Source of the DNA: Aquibium pacificus | GTDB lineage: Bacteria; Pseudomonadota; Alphaproteobacteria; Rhizobiales; Rhizobiaceae | DNA length: 64,000 nucleotides | Assembly: GCF_040839445.1 (NCBI RefSeq) | Contig: NZ_JBDPGJ010000002.1 | Coordinates: 124,001-188,000, forward strand | Reading direction: 5' to 3' | Part shown: piece by piece, positions 8,678-17,510 of the stretch | Layout of the letters: every line of letters starts with the position of its first letter | Numbering within the stretch: position 1 is the stretch's first letter | Made by a program: the position numbers and the translations under genes | The notes under the pieces: model-generated | The model's input: the letters and a program-made list of their open reading frames with translations, nothing else | Databases searched by the model: none | What the model was told of the DNA's origin: nothing

Positions 8678-9964
8678 ATGCCTAGCTCTGCAATCTATAC
8701 GACGCGTCGCATGGCGGCTTGCGCCGTCGCCGCGATCATCCTTTCGCCAGCCGCGAACGCGCAGACGGACTATCGCCCGGTCCTCGAGACCTACTCGGAC
8801 ATCGCGCTGGCAAAATACGAGGATTCGCTCGCGGCCGCGAAAGCGCTCGACGAAGCGGCGGATGCGCTCATCGCGGAACCGTCCAAAGAGACGATGGAGG
8901 CGGCGCGGTCGGCCTGGAAGACCTCCCGCATCCCCTACCAGCAGACCGAGGCCTATCGCTTCGGCAACCCGATCGTGGACGACTGGGAAGGCCGCGTGAA
9001 CGCCTGGCCGCTCGACGAAGGCCTCATCGACTACGTGGATGCGGGCTATGGCACCGAATCCGACGACAACGCGCTCTACACCGCCAACGTGATCGCCAAT
9101 CCCGCCATCGAAATCGGCGGATCGGCGGTGGACGCAAGCGAGATCACGCCCGATTTCCTGGCGGCAACGCTGCAGGAAGCCGGCGGCGTCGAAGCCAATG
9201 TCGCCACCGGCTACCACGCGATCGAGTTCCTCCTCTGGGGCCAGGATCTGAACGGCACCGGACCCGGCGCCGGGGACCGGCCCTACACGGACTTCGACAC
9301 GGCGAACTGCACCGGAGGAAGTTGCGAGCGCCGGGCGCAGTACCTCGACGCCGCGACGGACCTCCTTGTGTCGGATCTGGAGGAGATGGTCGGCAACTGG
9401 CAGCAGGGCGGGGCAGCGCGCCAGAACCTTCTGGACGGCGATCCGAAAGCGGGCGTCGCCGCCATCCTCACCGGGCTCGGCTCACTCTCCTATGGCGAAC
9501 TGGCCGGCGAGCGCATGAAACTCGGCCTCCTGCTGCACGATCCGGAGGAAGAGCACGACTGCTTCTCGGACAACACGCACATCTCCCACCTCTACGACGC
9601 GGTAGGCATCCGCAACGTCTACCACGCCAAATACTCGCGCACGGACGGCAGCACGGTGGAGGGTCCTTCCGTGTCCGATCTCGTCAAGCAGGTCGACCCC
9701 GCGCTCAACGAGGAGCTTTCCGGAAAACTCGACACGACCGTCGCCGCGATGGAGGCCATGGAGGAGCGCGCGAAGGGCGGCGAGGCCTATGACCAGATGA
9801 TCGGCGAGGGCAACGAAGAGGGCAATGCCGCCGTGCAGGCGGCGATCGACGCGCTCATCGACCAGACCCGATCCATCGAACGCGCCGTGGCCGCCCTGCA
9901 ACTCGACGGCATAGCGTTCGAGGGGTCGGACAGCCTTGACAATCCTGACGCCGTATTCCAGTGA
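8678..9964 (+). CDS. irpA: Imelysin-family iron-regulated periplasmic protein IrpA
   Basis: A 428-residue imelysin-like (peptidase M75 fold) protein. An N-terminal signal peptide likely ends after ANA (residue 28). The hallmark GxHxxE motif is GYHAIEFLLWG with His180 and Glu183, and WEGRVNAWPLDEG, DRPYTDF and HISHLYDAVGIRNVYHAKY match the long IrpA branch. Imelysins are linked to iron uptake and are thought to bind metal or support periplasmic transport; no peptidase activity is well established. AGGAGG precedes the ATG. An Irr box lies upstream, so it probably starts an iron-responsive island that also holds bfd, bfr and a second imelysin. Confidence 0.92.
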   Translation: MPSSAIYTTRRMAACAVAAIILSPAANAQTDYRPVLETYSDIALAKYEDSLAAAKALDEAADALIAEPSKETMEAARSAWKTSRIPYQQTEAYRFGNPIVDDWEGRVNAWPLDEGLIDYVDAGYGTESDDNALYTANVIANPAIEIGGSAVDASEITPDFLAATLQEAGGVEANVATGYHAIEFLLWGQDLNGTGPGAGDRPYTDFDTANCTGGSCERRAQYLDAATDLLVSDLEEMVGNWQQGGAARQNLLDGDPKAGVAAILTGLGSLSYGELAGERMKLGLLLHDPEEEHDCFSDNTHISHLYDAVGIRNVYHAKYSRTDGSTVEGPSVSDLVKQVDPALNEELSGKLDTTVAAMEAMEERAKGGEAYDQMIGEGNEEGNAAVQAAIDALIDQTRSIERAVAALQLDGIAFEGSDSLDNPDAVFQ

Positions 9965-9976
9965 GCGAGCGTGGTA

Positions 9977-9993
9977 ATGTTATTACATAACAT
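9977..9993. promoter_or_regulatory. Zur-type box upstream of the outer-membrane protein gene
   Basis: ATGTTAT (9977-9983) and ATAACAT (9987-9993) form a perfect inverted repeat around TAC. This is the core of the Zur box as known in alphaproteobacteria (ATGTTAT, three-base centre, ATAACAT). It ends 30 bases before the next ATG, where a bound repressor would block transcription. It suggests zinc-responsive control of the barrel protein, inside an otherwise iron-linked cluster. Confidence 0.7.
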
Positions 9994-10023
9994 ACTGCCA
10001 GATTCATCGGGGAACGTTCGGGC

Positions 10024-11148
10024 ATGAGGATACTTCGCACCACTTCGCTGTCGGCCGCCTGTGCCGCGGCTTGCACGATCCTGCCGGGCAGCGTTCTCGC
10101 AGCCGATCCGGCGAAAGTCCCGATCGTGGTCGAGACCTACCGTTACATGGAGGGGACGCTCGATCTGGAGTTCGGCAACGACTGGGTGTTCCGTGCCGAC
10201 GATCCCGGCGCGGAGGTCGATGACCTCTATTTCCTCGGCGAACTCGGGGTCAGGCTTGGACTGACGCCGATCTTCGCGATCAACCTCGGGCTGACCGCCG
10301 AATCCGTTCTCGATCCGGAGCCCTTCGAGGGCCGGGCCTTCGGCGACATCGGCCTTTACGTCGACACGCTGAACCTCGAAGCGCAACTCGGCGCGGCAAA
10401 GCTGTTCGCCGGAAAGTTCGGCCCGGCTTTCGGCACCGCGTGGGACATCACCCCGGGCGTCTACGGGACCGAGTTCGCAGAGGACTACGAGCTTTCCGAG
10501 CAGATCGGCTTCGGCGCGGCGTACGAGTTCGACGCCGGAACCGCGGGAAAGCACACGCTGGGCGGTCATGTCTTCTTCGTCGACACGACCTTCCTTTCGG
10601 ATTCGATCTTCACCCGCCGCGGCAGGGTCGGTATCGACGACGGCGGGATCGCAAACACCGAGACGCTGAACAACTTCTCGATCACGCTCGACGGCACCGA
10701 GATCGAGGCCCTGCCCGGCTTTTCCTACAATCTCGGCTACCGCCACCTCTCGGCCGGCGCTACCGAGACGGCGGACGAGGACGGGTTCGTGGCCGGTCTC
10801 GCCAAGGAGACCGCGTTCGCGAACGGCATGGTCCTTGGCTTGAACGGCGAGATCGCTTATTTCTCGGATGCGGCCGGCGTGGCCGGCGACGACGCCGTGT
10901 ACACCACTGTGGGGCTCTCGATCGCGAACGGACCCTGGCATGGCGAACTGGCCGGAACCGTCCGCAGGTTCGATTTGGCCGGGGCTGGATCGACGAGCGA
11001 TCATATCGCCCAGGTCTCGGCCGGATACGGGTTCGAGAACGGGATCGACGTCAGCGCCGGCTACGCACATGTGCGCGAAGCCGACCTCGACTACGACATC
11101 ATCGGACTGAGGTTGACGAAGAGTTTCGAGTTTACGAGCCGCAAATAG
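10024..11148 (+). CDS. Predicted outer-membrane beta-barrel protein, Zur-boxed
   Basis: A 374-residue secreted protein with a signal peptide ending near VLA (residue 26). The rest is made of alternating amphipathic strands with Gly and aromatic residues (FFLGELGVRLGLTPIFAINL, GGHVFFVDTTFL, LGYRHLSAGATE, ISAGYAHVRE) and ends in a strand LRLTKSFEF, as expected for a barrel of about 12-16 strands. No TonB box or plug domain is visible, so it is not a TonB-dependent receptor. I do not recognise a named family. The Zur-type box just before it and the metal genes around it suggest a channel or metal-related envelope protein; this is inference. Confidence 0.75.
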   Translation: MRILRTTSLSAACAAACTILPGSVLAADPAKVPIVVETYRYMEGTLDLEFGNDWVFRADDPGAEVDDLYFLGELGVRLGLTPIFAINLGLTAESVLDPEPFEGRAFGDIGLYVDTLNLEAQLGAAKLFAGKFGPAFGTAWDITPGVYGTEFAEDYELSEQIGFGAAYEFDAGTAGKHTLGGHVFFVDTTFLSDSIFTRRGRVGIDDGGIANTETLNNFSITLDGTEIEALPGFSYNLGYRHLSAGATETADEDGFVAGLAKETAFANGMVLGLNGEIAYFSDAAGVAGDDAVYTTVGLSIANGPWHGELAGTVRRFDLAGAGSTSDHIAQVSAGYGFENGIDVSAGYAHVREADLDYDIIGLRLTKSFEFTSRK

Positions 11149-11155
11149 GAAGACC

Positions 11156-11467
11156 ATGCTCGTCTGTCATTGCAACATGATCACCGAAAAGGAGATCGAG
11201 CAGACCATCGTCGGCCTGCTCGATGCCGATCCGTGGCAGCTGATCGTGCCTGCGAAAGTTTACCACGCGCTCTCGAAGCGCGGACGCTGTTGCGGCTGTT
11301 TCCCAAATGTGGTGGAAACGATCATCCGGGTAACCGAGGACTACCACACGCGTTCGGAGGCGAACGCCGTGGAAATCGTTTCACACCTAGACCGCGTACG
11401 CGGATTGCGCGGTCAATACGGGAGCAGGCGTCATGAAGGGCGAACCACAAATCATAGAGCGGCTTAA
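11156..11467 (+). CDS. bfd: Bacterioferritin-associated ferredoxin (Bfd-like, 2Fe-2S)
   Basis: A 103-residue protein with the Bfd cluster ligands: Cys4 and Cys6 in LVCHCNMIT, and Cys45/Cys48 in RCCGCFP, with an extra Cys46. Bfd donates electrons to the haem of bacterioferritin so that stored Fe(III) can leave as Fe(II). The C-terminal 12 residues come from the region that overlaps the start of bfr by 35 bases, so the two are almost certainly co-translated. It begins eight bases after the barrel gene, which places it downstream of the Zur-type box; an additional promoter may exist. Confidence 0.92.
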   Translation: MLVCHCNMITEKEIEQTIVGLLDADPWQLIVPAKVYHALSKRGRCCGCFPNVVETIIRVTEDYHTRSEANAVEIVSHLDRVRGLRGQYGSRRHEGRTTNHRAA

Positions 11468-11918
11468 CGAGGCCCTGTTTCTGGAACTCGGTGCCGTCAA
11501 CCAGTACTGGCTCCACTATCGTCTACTGGAAGACTGGGGATATCTGAAGCTCGCAAAGAAGGAGCGCGAGGAATCGATCGAGGAGATGCATCACGCCGAC
11601 AAGCTGGTCGCGCGCATCATCTTCCTCGAAGGCCACCCGAACCTCCAGTCGGTCGGGCCGCTCCGGATCGGCGAGAACGTCAGGGAAGTGCTGGAATCGG
11701 ACCTTGCCGGGGAATACGACGCCCGCACCTCCTACAAGAAGTCGCGCGAGATCTGCCAGGAACTGGGTGACTACGTCACCATGAACCTGTTCGAGGAACT
11801 GCTGAAGGACGAGGAAGGCCATATCGACTTCCTCGAGACGCAACTCGACCTGATGAAGTCGCTCGGCGAGGAGAAGTACGGCCTCCTCAATGCCGGGCAC
11901 GCCAACGAGGACGACTAG
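11433..11918 (+). CDS. bfr: Bacterioferritin
   Basis: A 161-residue four-helix ferritin-like protein that forms a 24-mer iron store. Ferroxidase ligands are in place: Glu18 (LFLELGAVNQY), Glu51 and His54 in EEMHHADK, Glu94 and Glu127/His130 in KDEEGHIDF. Met52, which binds haem between subunits, is present, so this is a true haem bacterioferritin. It overlaps bfd by 35 bases and precedes the di-haem oxidoreductase by 11 bases, so iron storage, release and periplasmic uptake genes share one transcription direction. Irr commonly represses bfr in Rhizobiales under low iron. Confidence 0.96.
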   Translation: MKGEPQIIERLNEALFLELGAVNQYWLHYRLLEDWGYLKLAKKEREESIEEMHHADKLVARIIFLEGHPNLQSVGPLRIGENVREVLESDLAGEYDARTSYKKSREICQELGDYVTMNLFEELLKDEEGHIDFLETQLDLMKSLGEEKYGLLNAGHANEDD

Positions 11919-11929
11919 GACGTGAGCGC

Positions 11930-13519
11930 ATGCGGCCCCTGAGATCATATGCGTGCCGCACGCGCTTTTCCGTCTCGCGCCTGGACCAAATCCGGGTTTC
12001 TGCCGGAACGACCGGCTTCGCCTTTGCCGTCGCCGCCTTAGCGGTGGCGGCAAGCGCCTTCGCGGCGGAGATCGCTGCCATTCCTTCGACGCGCGGCGAT
12101 CTTTCCGCCGAGGATATCGCCCGCGTCGAGAGGGTGACGCGTCCGACGGACGACTTCTCCGCGCCGGAGAAATTCGAGAACATGCAGGGCGGCGCGGCAA
12201 CCTCGCGCAAGCTCGTCAACGCCGACGCCTTCTCCAATTTCTCGGCCAACCTCACCTTCGCCGAAGAAGAGACGTTCAAGCTCGGCAACGCCCTGTTCCG
12301 CAAGCTGTGGGTATCGTCGCCCTCTTCCACACAGGCCTCCGACGGCCTTGGACCGCTGTTCAACGCCCGCGCCTGCCAGAGCTGTCATCTCAAGGACGGT
12401 CGCGGCCATCCACCGGCAGGCGGCGACGCAACCTCCATGCTGCTTCGCCTGTCGCGGGCGCCGCGAACGCCTCAGGAGCAGGCGCTCCTGAAGGACAAGC
12501 AGCTCCTCAACCTGCCGGACCCGGTCTATGGCGGCCAGCTGCAGGATCTGGCGGTTCCAGGCCTCAGATCGGAGGGCAAGGTCGATGTCGCCTACGAAGA
12601 AGTCGCGGTCACCCTCGGCGACGGAACCGTGATTTCGTTGCGGCGGCCGGACTATTCGGTCTCCGATCTCGCGTACGGCCCGATGGACGTCAGCACGACG
12701 CTGTCGCCGCGCGTCACGCCGCCGATGATCGGCCTTGGCCTCATTGAGCAGATCCATCCGGCCGACATCCTGGCGCTGGCCGATCCGGACGACGCCGACG
12801 GGGACGGCATCTCCGGACGGCCGAACGTCGTGCGCGATGCGGCCGGCCAGCTGACCCTCGGGCGCTTCGGCTGGAAGGCGCAGACCGCCTCGATCCGGCA
12901 GCAGGCGGCGAACGCGTTCGCGGGCGACATCGGCATCTCGACGCCCGACGTGCCCAACCATTGGGGCGAATGCACGGAGACGCAGACCGATTGCCTCGCA
13001 GCGGCGAGTGGCGTGCAGGAGCGTCTGGGCGATACCGAAGCGCCGGATCCGGTGCTCGACCTCGTGACCTTCTATTCGCAGAACCTGGCTGTGCCGGCGC
13101 GCCGCGACGTCGCTGTTGTGCAGGTGCTGCGTGGCAAGGAGATGTTCTATGCCCTTGGCTGCACTGGCTGCCACACGCCGAAATACGTCACCCGGCGCGA
13201 CGCGCCCAACAAGGCGCAGGCGTTCCAGCTGATCTGGCCCTATTCCGACTTCCTGCTGCACGACATGGGGGCCGGCCTCGCGGACTGGCAGCCGGTGGGC
13301 GACGCGCGCGGCGGCGAATGGCGCACGCCGCCGCTCTGGGGCATCGGCCTTACCGAGACCGTCAACGGCCACACCTTCTTCCTGCACGACGGACGGGCGC
13401 GGAATCTCACCGAGGCGATCCTTTGGCACGGCGGCGAAGCGGAAGCGGCGCGCGACGGCTTCAAGGCTATGCCGAAGCAGGACCGCGAGGCATTGATCCG
13501 GTTCCTGGAGTCGCTCTGA
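11930..13519 (+). CDS. Di-haem c-type oxidoreductase (DUF1111/DHOR family)
   Basis: A 529-residue exported cytochrome with two haem c sites, CQSCH (149-153) and CTGCH (411-415), separated by a Ca-binding-like DPDDADGDGISGRPN stretch, as in the DUF1111 or so-called thiol oxidoreductase family. A hydrophobic export signal ends near AFA (residue 46), longer than normal, so the true start may lie further in. Genes of this family commonly stand between imelysin genes and before DUF1513, as here. The likely role is electron transfer in periplasmic iron acquisition; the chemistry has not been read from the sequence. The stop overlaps the next start by one base (TGATG). Confidence 0.9.
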   Translation: MRPLRSYACRTRFSVSRLDQIRVSAGTTGFAFAVAALAVAASAFAAEIAAIPSTRGDLSAEDIARVERVTRPTDDFSAPEKFENMQGGAATSRKLVNADAFSNFSANLTFAEEETFKLGNALFRKLWVSSPSSTQASDGLGPLFNARACQSCHLKDGRGHPPAGGDATSMLLRLSRAPRTPQEQALLKDKQLLNLPDPVYGGQLQDLAVPGLRSEGKVDVAYEEVAVTLGDGTVISLRRPDYSVSDLAYGPMDVSTTLSPRVTPPMIGLGLIEQIHPADILALADPDDADGDGISGRPNVVRDAAGQLTLGRFGWKAQTASIRQQAANAFAGDIGISTPDVPNHWGECTETQTDCLAAASGVQERLGDTEAPDPVLDLVTFYSQNLAVPARRDVAVVQVLRGKEMFYALGCTGCHTPKYVTRRDAPNKAQAFQLIWPYSDFLLHDMGAGLADWQPVGDARGGEWRTPPLWGIGLTETVNGHTFFLHDGRARNLTEAILWHGGEAEAARDGFKAMPKQDREALIRFLESL

Positions 13520-14601
13520 TGCGTTTGCGTTTCCTGGTTGCCCTGGCCGGCCTCGGGCCGGCCTTCTCCACGCCCGCCTTCTCGCAATCCCAGGACGACG
13601 CCGTGGCAATGGTCACCGGCGCTCTCCACGGCTACATCCAGCCCGCCTACCAGGCCTTCGCGACGGCGGCGGACGAGTTGCACAAGCAGATCGGAACGCT
13701 CTGCCAGGATCCGTCCGCAAAAACGTTGGAAGCGGCGCGCGCCGGTTTTGACGAAGCGGTACAAGCCTGGGCCGGCATCGAACTCGTCCACTTCGGGCCG
13801 GTGACACAGGACAACCGTCTCGAACGCATCTTCTTCTGGCCGGATCGCCGCAGCATCGGCCTCAAGCAGGTGCAGGGTATTCTCGCCACCGAAGACGCGT
13901 CCGCCACCAGCCTCGACACGCTGGTGCAGAAGAGCGTCGCCGTGCAGGGTTTCGGCGCCCTGGAGTTTTCGCTGTTTGGAACCGGCAGCGAGAACCTGGC
14001 GGAACAGGCTGGCTTCCGCTGCGATTACTCGCGCACAGTCGCCGCCAATCTGGACGAGATCGCCGGCAAGCTCAGCGCCGGCTGGAACGACGGGGAAGGC
14101 ATCGCCCGGCTGTGGACCGAGCCCGGCCCGGACAATCCGCTATACCATAGCGGCGAGGAATCGCTGTCGGACCTGATCGACATCGCCATCCACGGTCTCG
14201 AACTGGTTCGGGACGTGCGGATCAACGGATTCCTCGCCGAACTATCGGACGAGGACCAACCCAAGCAGGCGCTGTTCTGGCGTTCGTGGCAGACGATCCC
14301 GGCAATACGATCGAACCTCCGGTCTATCGGCGGGCTGCTCGACGCGGCCAGGATTGAGGAGCACCTTCCGGAAGACAATAGCTGGATCGCCGGTTCCATC
14401 CGGTTCGAACTCGCCAATGCCGACCGCGCGCTTGCGGCACTCGGTGACGAACCGATTGCCGACATCCTTGCCGATCCGGAACGGCGCGCGAAACTCGACT
14501 ACGTGCGCATCGTCACCTCCGGCCTGTCGGACCTGATCGGCCGACAACTGAGCGGCGAGTTCGGACTGACTGCGGGCTTTTCCTCGCTCGACGGAGACTG
14601 A
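13519..14601 (+). CDS. Second imelysin-family periplasmic protein
   Basis: A 360-residue imelysin-like protein with a signal peptide ending after FSQ (residue 23). It contains WAGIELVHFGPV, a QGFGALEFSLFG segment at the place of GxHxxE, and AIHGLELVRD. The canonical histidine of the first motif is replaced by Gly (GFGALEF), which appears typical for this paralogue type and may mean a different metal site from irpA. The start is the ATG at 13519, coupled to the di-haem gene through TGATG. The longer upstream frame runs inside that gene in another phase and was discarded. Confidence 0.9.
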   Translation: MRLRFLVALAGLGPAFSTPAFSQSQDDAVAMVTGALHGYIQPAYQAFATAADELHKQIGTLCQDPSAKTLEAARAGFDEAVQAWAGIELVHFGPVTQDNRLERIFFWPDRRSIGLKQVQGILATEDASATSLDTLVQKSVAVQGFGALEFSLFGTGSENLAEQAGFRCDYSRTVAANLDEIAGKLSAGWNDGEGIARLWTEPGPDNPLYHSGEESLSDLIDIAIHGLELVRDVRINGFLAELSDEDQPKQALFWRSWQTIPAIRSNLRSIGGLLDAARIEEHLPEDNSWIAGSIRFELANADRALAALGDEPIADILADPERRAKLDYVRIVTSGLSDLIGRQLSGEFGLTAGFSSLDGD

Positions 14602-14603
14602 CC

Positions 14604-15713
14604 GTGCGCGCGCCGAAGCACGGGTTGATCGACCGCCGCCTCTTCCTCAAGGCCGCTGGTGCCGGGTTCCTCGCGAGCCTCGCGCCTGAAGCGGCTATGG
14701 CCGCCCTTTCCGCCGACGCGGTGTTCGCCACCGCCTTCGTCGATCGCGACCAGCGCTACGGCGTCGCGGTTCTCTCGGAACGCGGCGAGATCCTGCACCG
14801 CCTCGACCTTCCGGACCGAGGCCACGATGTGACCTTCGATCCCGTCACCCGCCGCTCCGTCGCCTTCGCGCGGCGGCCGGGCACATTCGCGGTCGTGTTC
14901 GACCATGCCGGCCGCACCGAACCCGTGACCATCGCCAGCGCTGCCGGCAGGCACTTCTTCGGCCACGGAGTTTTTTCGCCGGACGGCCGGCTGCTCTACG
15001 CGACGGAGAACGATTTCGACGCGGCAGCGGGGATGATCGGCATCTATGACGCGACGGATGGTTTCAGGCGGATCGGGGAGTTTTCCACGCACGGCATGGA
15101 CCCGCACGAATTGCTTCTCATGCCTGACGGGCGCACGCTCGCCATCGCCAACGGCGGGATCGAGACGCATCCGGATTTCGGCCGCGCCAAGCTGAACATC
15201 GCCACGATGGAGCCATCGCTCGTCTTCATCGACCGCGAGACGGGCGATCTCGTGGAAAAGCACAGGCTTCCTTCCGCCCTGCACAAGCTGTCGATCCGGC
15301 ACATTGTGATCGACAATGCGGGATCGATCTGGTTCGGCTGCCAATACGAGGGGCCGGCGCTGGACCAGCCGCTGCTGGTCGGAACCGCGCGGCCCGGCGA
15401 CGAGATGCGCCTGATCGACATGCCTCCAGACGTGCTCGCCGGCTTCCGGAACTACATCGGTTCGGTCGCGGCCAATGGCGACAGCGGCACCGTCGCCGTC
15501 TCCTCCCCGCAGGGCAACCAGATGGCCGTCATCGACGCCGTGACGGGCAAGATTGTCGCCCGGCGGGACATGTCCGAGGTCTGCGGACTGGCCCCGGACG
15601 GCGCTGATTACCTCGCCACCACTGGCGAGGGCCGCGTGGTCTGCGCGTCGTCGGGCGGCGACCGGACGCTGCCCGAATACGTCTGGGACAATCACATCCT
15701 GCGGATCGGCTGA
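14604..15713 (+). CDS. DUF1513 beta-propeller-like protein exported by Tat
   Basis: A 369-residue protein starting with GTG two bases after the previous stop. The N-terminus DRRLFLKAAGAGF is a twin-arginine signal. The body has repeated strands resembling WD/NHL-type propeller blades (GVFSPDGRLLYATENDF, LLLMPDGRTLAIANGGIETHP, VAVSSPQGNQMAVIDAVTGKI). DUF1513 proteins co-occur with imelysins and DHOR cytochromes in iron-uptake loci. Folding before export fits a cofactor or metal-loaded protein. It is the last gene of the island; convergent phnN ends 26 bases away. Confidence 0.9.
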   Translation: MRAPKHGLIDRRLFLKAAGAGFLASLAPEAAMAALSADAVFATAFVDRDQRYGVAVLSERGEILHRLDLPDRGHDVTFDPVTRRSVAFARRPGTFAVVFDHAGRTEPVTIASAAGRHFFGHGVFSPDGRLLYATENDFDAAAGMIGIYDATDGFRRIGEFSTHGMDPHELLLMPDGRTLAIANGGIETHPDFGRAKLNIATMEPSLVFIDRETGDLVEKHRLPSALHKLSIRHIVIDNAGSIWFGCQYEGPALDQPLLVGTARPGDEMRLIDMPPDVLAGFRNYIGSVAANGDSGTVAVSSPQGNQMAVIDAVTGKIVARRDMSEVCGLAPDGADYLATTGEGRVVCASSGGDRTLPEYVWDNHILRIG

Positions 15714-15738
15714 TATTTCCGGCTCGGTGCCGGAGGGG

Positions 15739-16371
15739 TCAGAGGTCCAGCGGCGCCATCGAGAGTTCGGCAGCGGCGCTGATCGCGGAAATCAGCGCCT
15801 CGCCCGCGTCCTCGATGGAGCCATCATTGGCGATCGTAGCGAACGCGCCGGAAACTCCCAGGCTTGGTTCCGTGCTGCGCGAAAGGCGCGCCGCCACTTC
15901 CTCCGCGCTTTCGCGGCCTCGCGCCATCAGACGGGCGGAAAGCGTCGCATTGCTGGCGACGACAGCCACGACCGAGACGTTCCGGTAGCGCGTCCGCAGC
16001 GCCGGTATCGCCTTGCGCGACAGGTTGGCGACGACCGTATCCCCGGCCGAGATATGCCGGTCGACGCTTTCCGGCAGGCCGTAGCGCAGTCCGTGCGCCT
16101 CCCAGGAGAGCGCGAAGGCGCCATCAGCCTCGGCCCGCTCGAACGCCATGGGAGAGAGCGTGTCGTGGTCTTCGGTCGATCCGTCCGCCGCCCGCGTGAT
16201 GACGCGCCGCACGAAGTGAAACCGGCCCCGGCCCTTCTCCGCAAGCCGCGCCTTCGCATAGCCGATCAGCGTGTCCTTGCCGGCCCCGCTGGGTCCGACG
16301 ACCGCCACGAACGCGCCCTGCCGCTCGCGCGCGTCGAGACCGTTCCTGCCTCGTGAAGCCGGACGTTCCAT
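15739..16371 (-). CDS. phnN: Ribose 1,5-bisphosphate phosphokinase
   Basis: Converts ribose 1,5-bisphosphate to PRPP with ATP, the last step that returns C-P lyase sugar to metabolism. A guanylate-kinase-like P-loop GPSGAGKDT lies at residues 26-34, with FVRRVITR and a DHDTLSPMAFE lid region as in PhnN. The length of 210 residues is normal. The start ATG at 16371 shares its base with the end of phnM (one-base overlap), so the pair is co-translated. Confidence 0.93.
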   Translation of the reverse strand: MERPASRGRNGLDARERQGAFVAVVGPSGAGKDTLIGYAKARLAEKGRGRFHFVRRVITRAADGSTEDHDTLSPMAFERAEADGAFALSWEAHGLRYGLPESVDRHISAGDTVVANLSRKAIPALRTRYRNVSVVAVVASNATLSARLMARGRESAEEVAARLSRSTEPSLGVSGAFATIANDGSIEDAGEALISAISAAAELSMAPLDL

Positions 16372-17510
16372 CAGGCGACGCGGCGTCCTTCCCGCCAGAC
16401 CGAACGAACCACCGGGATATGTTCGTCGACGCGCACGCGTACGAGGTCGGCCCGCTTGCCGATCGCGATCTCGCCCCGGTCGTCCAGCCCCGTCGCCGCG
16501 GCCGGGTTCCTGGAAACCATCGCCACCGCCTGCGGCAGCGAGATCTGGTCGACCACTTCCCCAAGGAAGAAGGCAGACTGGATCAGGCTGAAGGGGATGT
16601 AGTCCGACGAAAGAATGTCCAGGCAGCCGCGTTCGGCGAGTTCGCGGGCCGAGACGTTGCCGGAATGCGAACCCCCGCGCACGACGTTGGGCGCGCCCAT
16701 CAGCACCCCCATGCCGGCGCGCTTGGATGCGCTTGCCGCTGTGAGCGTCGTCGGAAACTCGGCGACCGCTATCCCCTGCCCGATTGCTTCCTCGACGTGC
16801 TCGGCCGTCGCGTCGTCATGGCTCGCCAGCACGATTCCCCGCGACTGGCACGCCTGCGAAAGCGCGACACGGTGGCGTGCAGAATTGCGCGCAGACTCGT
16901 TCATCCGCTTCTGGCAAAACGCTTTGAACGCCTCATCCGTCAGCTTCAACTTACCTTGATAATAGGAGGCGTAGTTTTCCAGGTTCACGAACTGGCGCTG
17001 GCCCGGTGCATGGTCCATCAGGGAGACGAGCCTGACGCGCTCGTCGCCATCAAACAGCGCGAAACCTTCCAGGCAGTCGTCGGCCGAAACCTCGCACCGC
17101 AGATGGAGAAAATGGTCGGCGCGCAGGCGGTCCTTGCGCACTCCGTCCTCGATTGCATCGGCCAGATGGCGCACCTCGGCGGCGTCGATGTCGGCATCCT
17201 CGCCCAGCCCCACACGCAAGGCATCGAACACGGTCGTGATGCCGGACGTCGCCACCTGCGCATCGTGCGCCAGAACGGCGGCGAGCGGATTCCAGCGAAC
17301 CTTCGGGCGCGGCGCATAATGGCCTTCAAGGTGATCGGTGTGGAGTTCGACCAGCCCCGGGATCAGGTAGTCGCCACCGAAATCCTCGCCTGACGCCACC
17401 TTGCCGGGCGAGACGTCTGCGACCAAGCCGTCGCGGATGACGACCGATCCATCGACGATCTCGTCGGCGAGAACGATCCTTGCATTGGACAATACGGTTT
17501 CGGCGGTCAT
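16371..17510 (-). CDS. phnM: Alpha-D-ribose 1-methylphosphonate 5-triphosphate diphosphatase
   Basis: An amidohydrolase-superfamily enzyme that removes pyrophosphate from the ribose phosphonate triphosphate made by PhnGHIL, giving the PhnJ substrate. The metal site includes HTDHLEGH (from residue 57); SLMDHAPGQRQF, LASHDD and the late SSDYIPFSL segment follow PhnM. It has 379 residues, the usual length. Its start touches the stop of the DUF1045 gene with no gap and its stop overlaps phnN, so three genes form one tight unit. Confidence 0.95.
   Translation of the reverse strand: MTAETVLSNARIVLADEIVDGSVVIRDGLVADVSPGKVASGEDFGGDYLIPGLVELHTDHLEGHYAPRPKVRWNPLAAVLAHDAQVATSGITTVFDALRVGLGEDADIDAAEVRHLADAIEDGVRKDRLRADHFLHLRCEVSADDCLEGFALFDGDERVRLVSLMDHAPGQRQFVNLENYASYYQGKLKLTDEAFKAFCQKRMNESARNSARHRVALSQACQSRGIVLASHDDATAEHVEEAIGQGIAVAEFPTTLTAASASKRAGMGVLMGAPNVVRGGSHSGNVSARELAERGCLDILSSDYIPFSLIQSAFFLGEVVDQISLPQAVAMVSRNPAAATGLDDRGEIAIGKRADLVRVRVDEHIPVVRSVWREGRRVA

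Noticed and set aside
15719..15733. Small CCGGC/GCCGG stem between the DUF1513 gene and phnN
   Set aside because: Only five pairs and no T-run on either strand, so it does not support a terminator.
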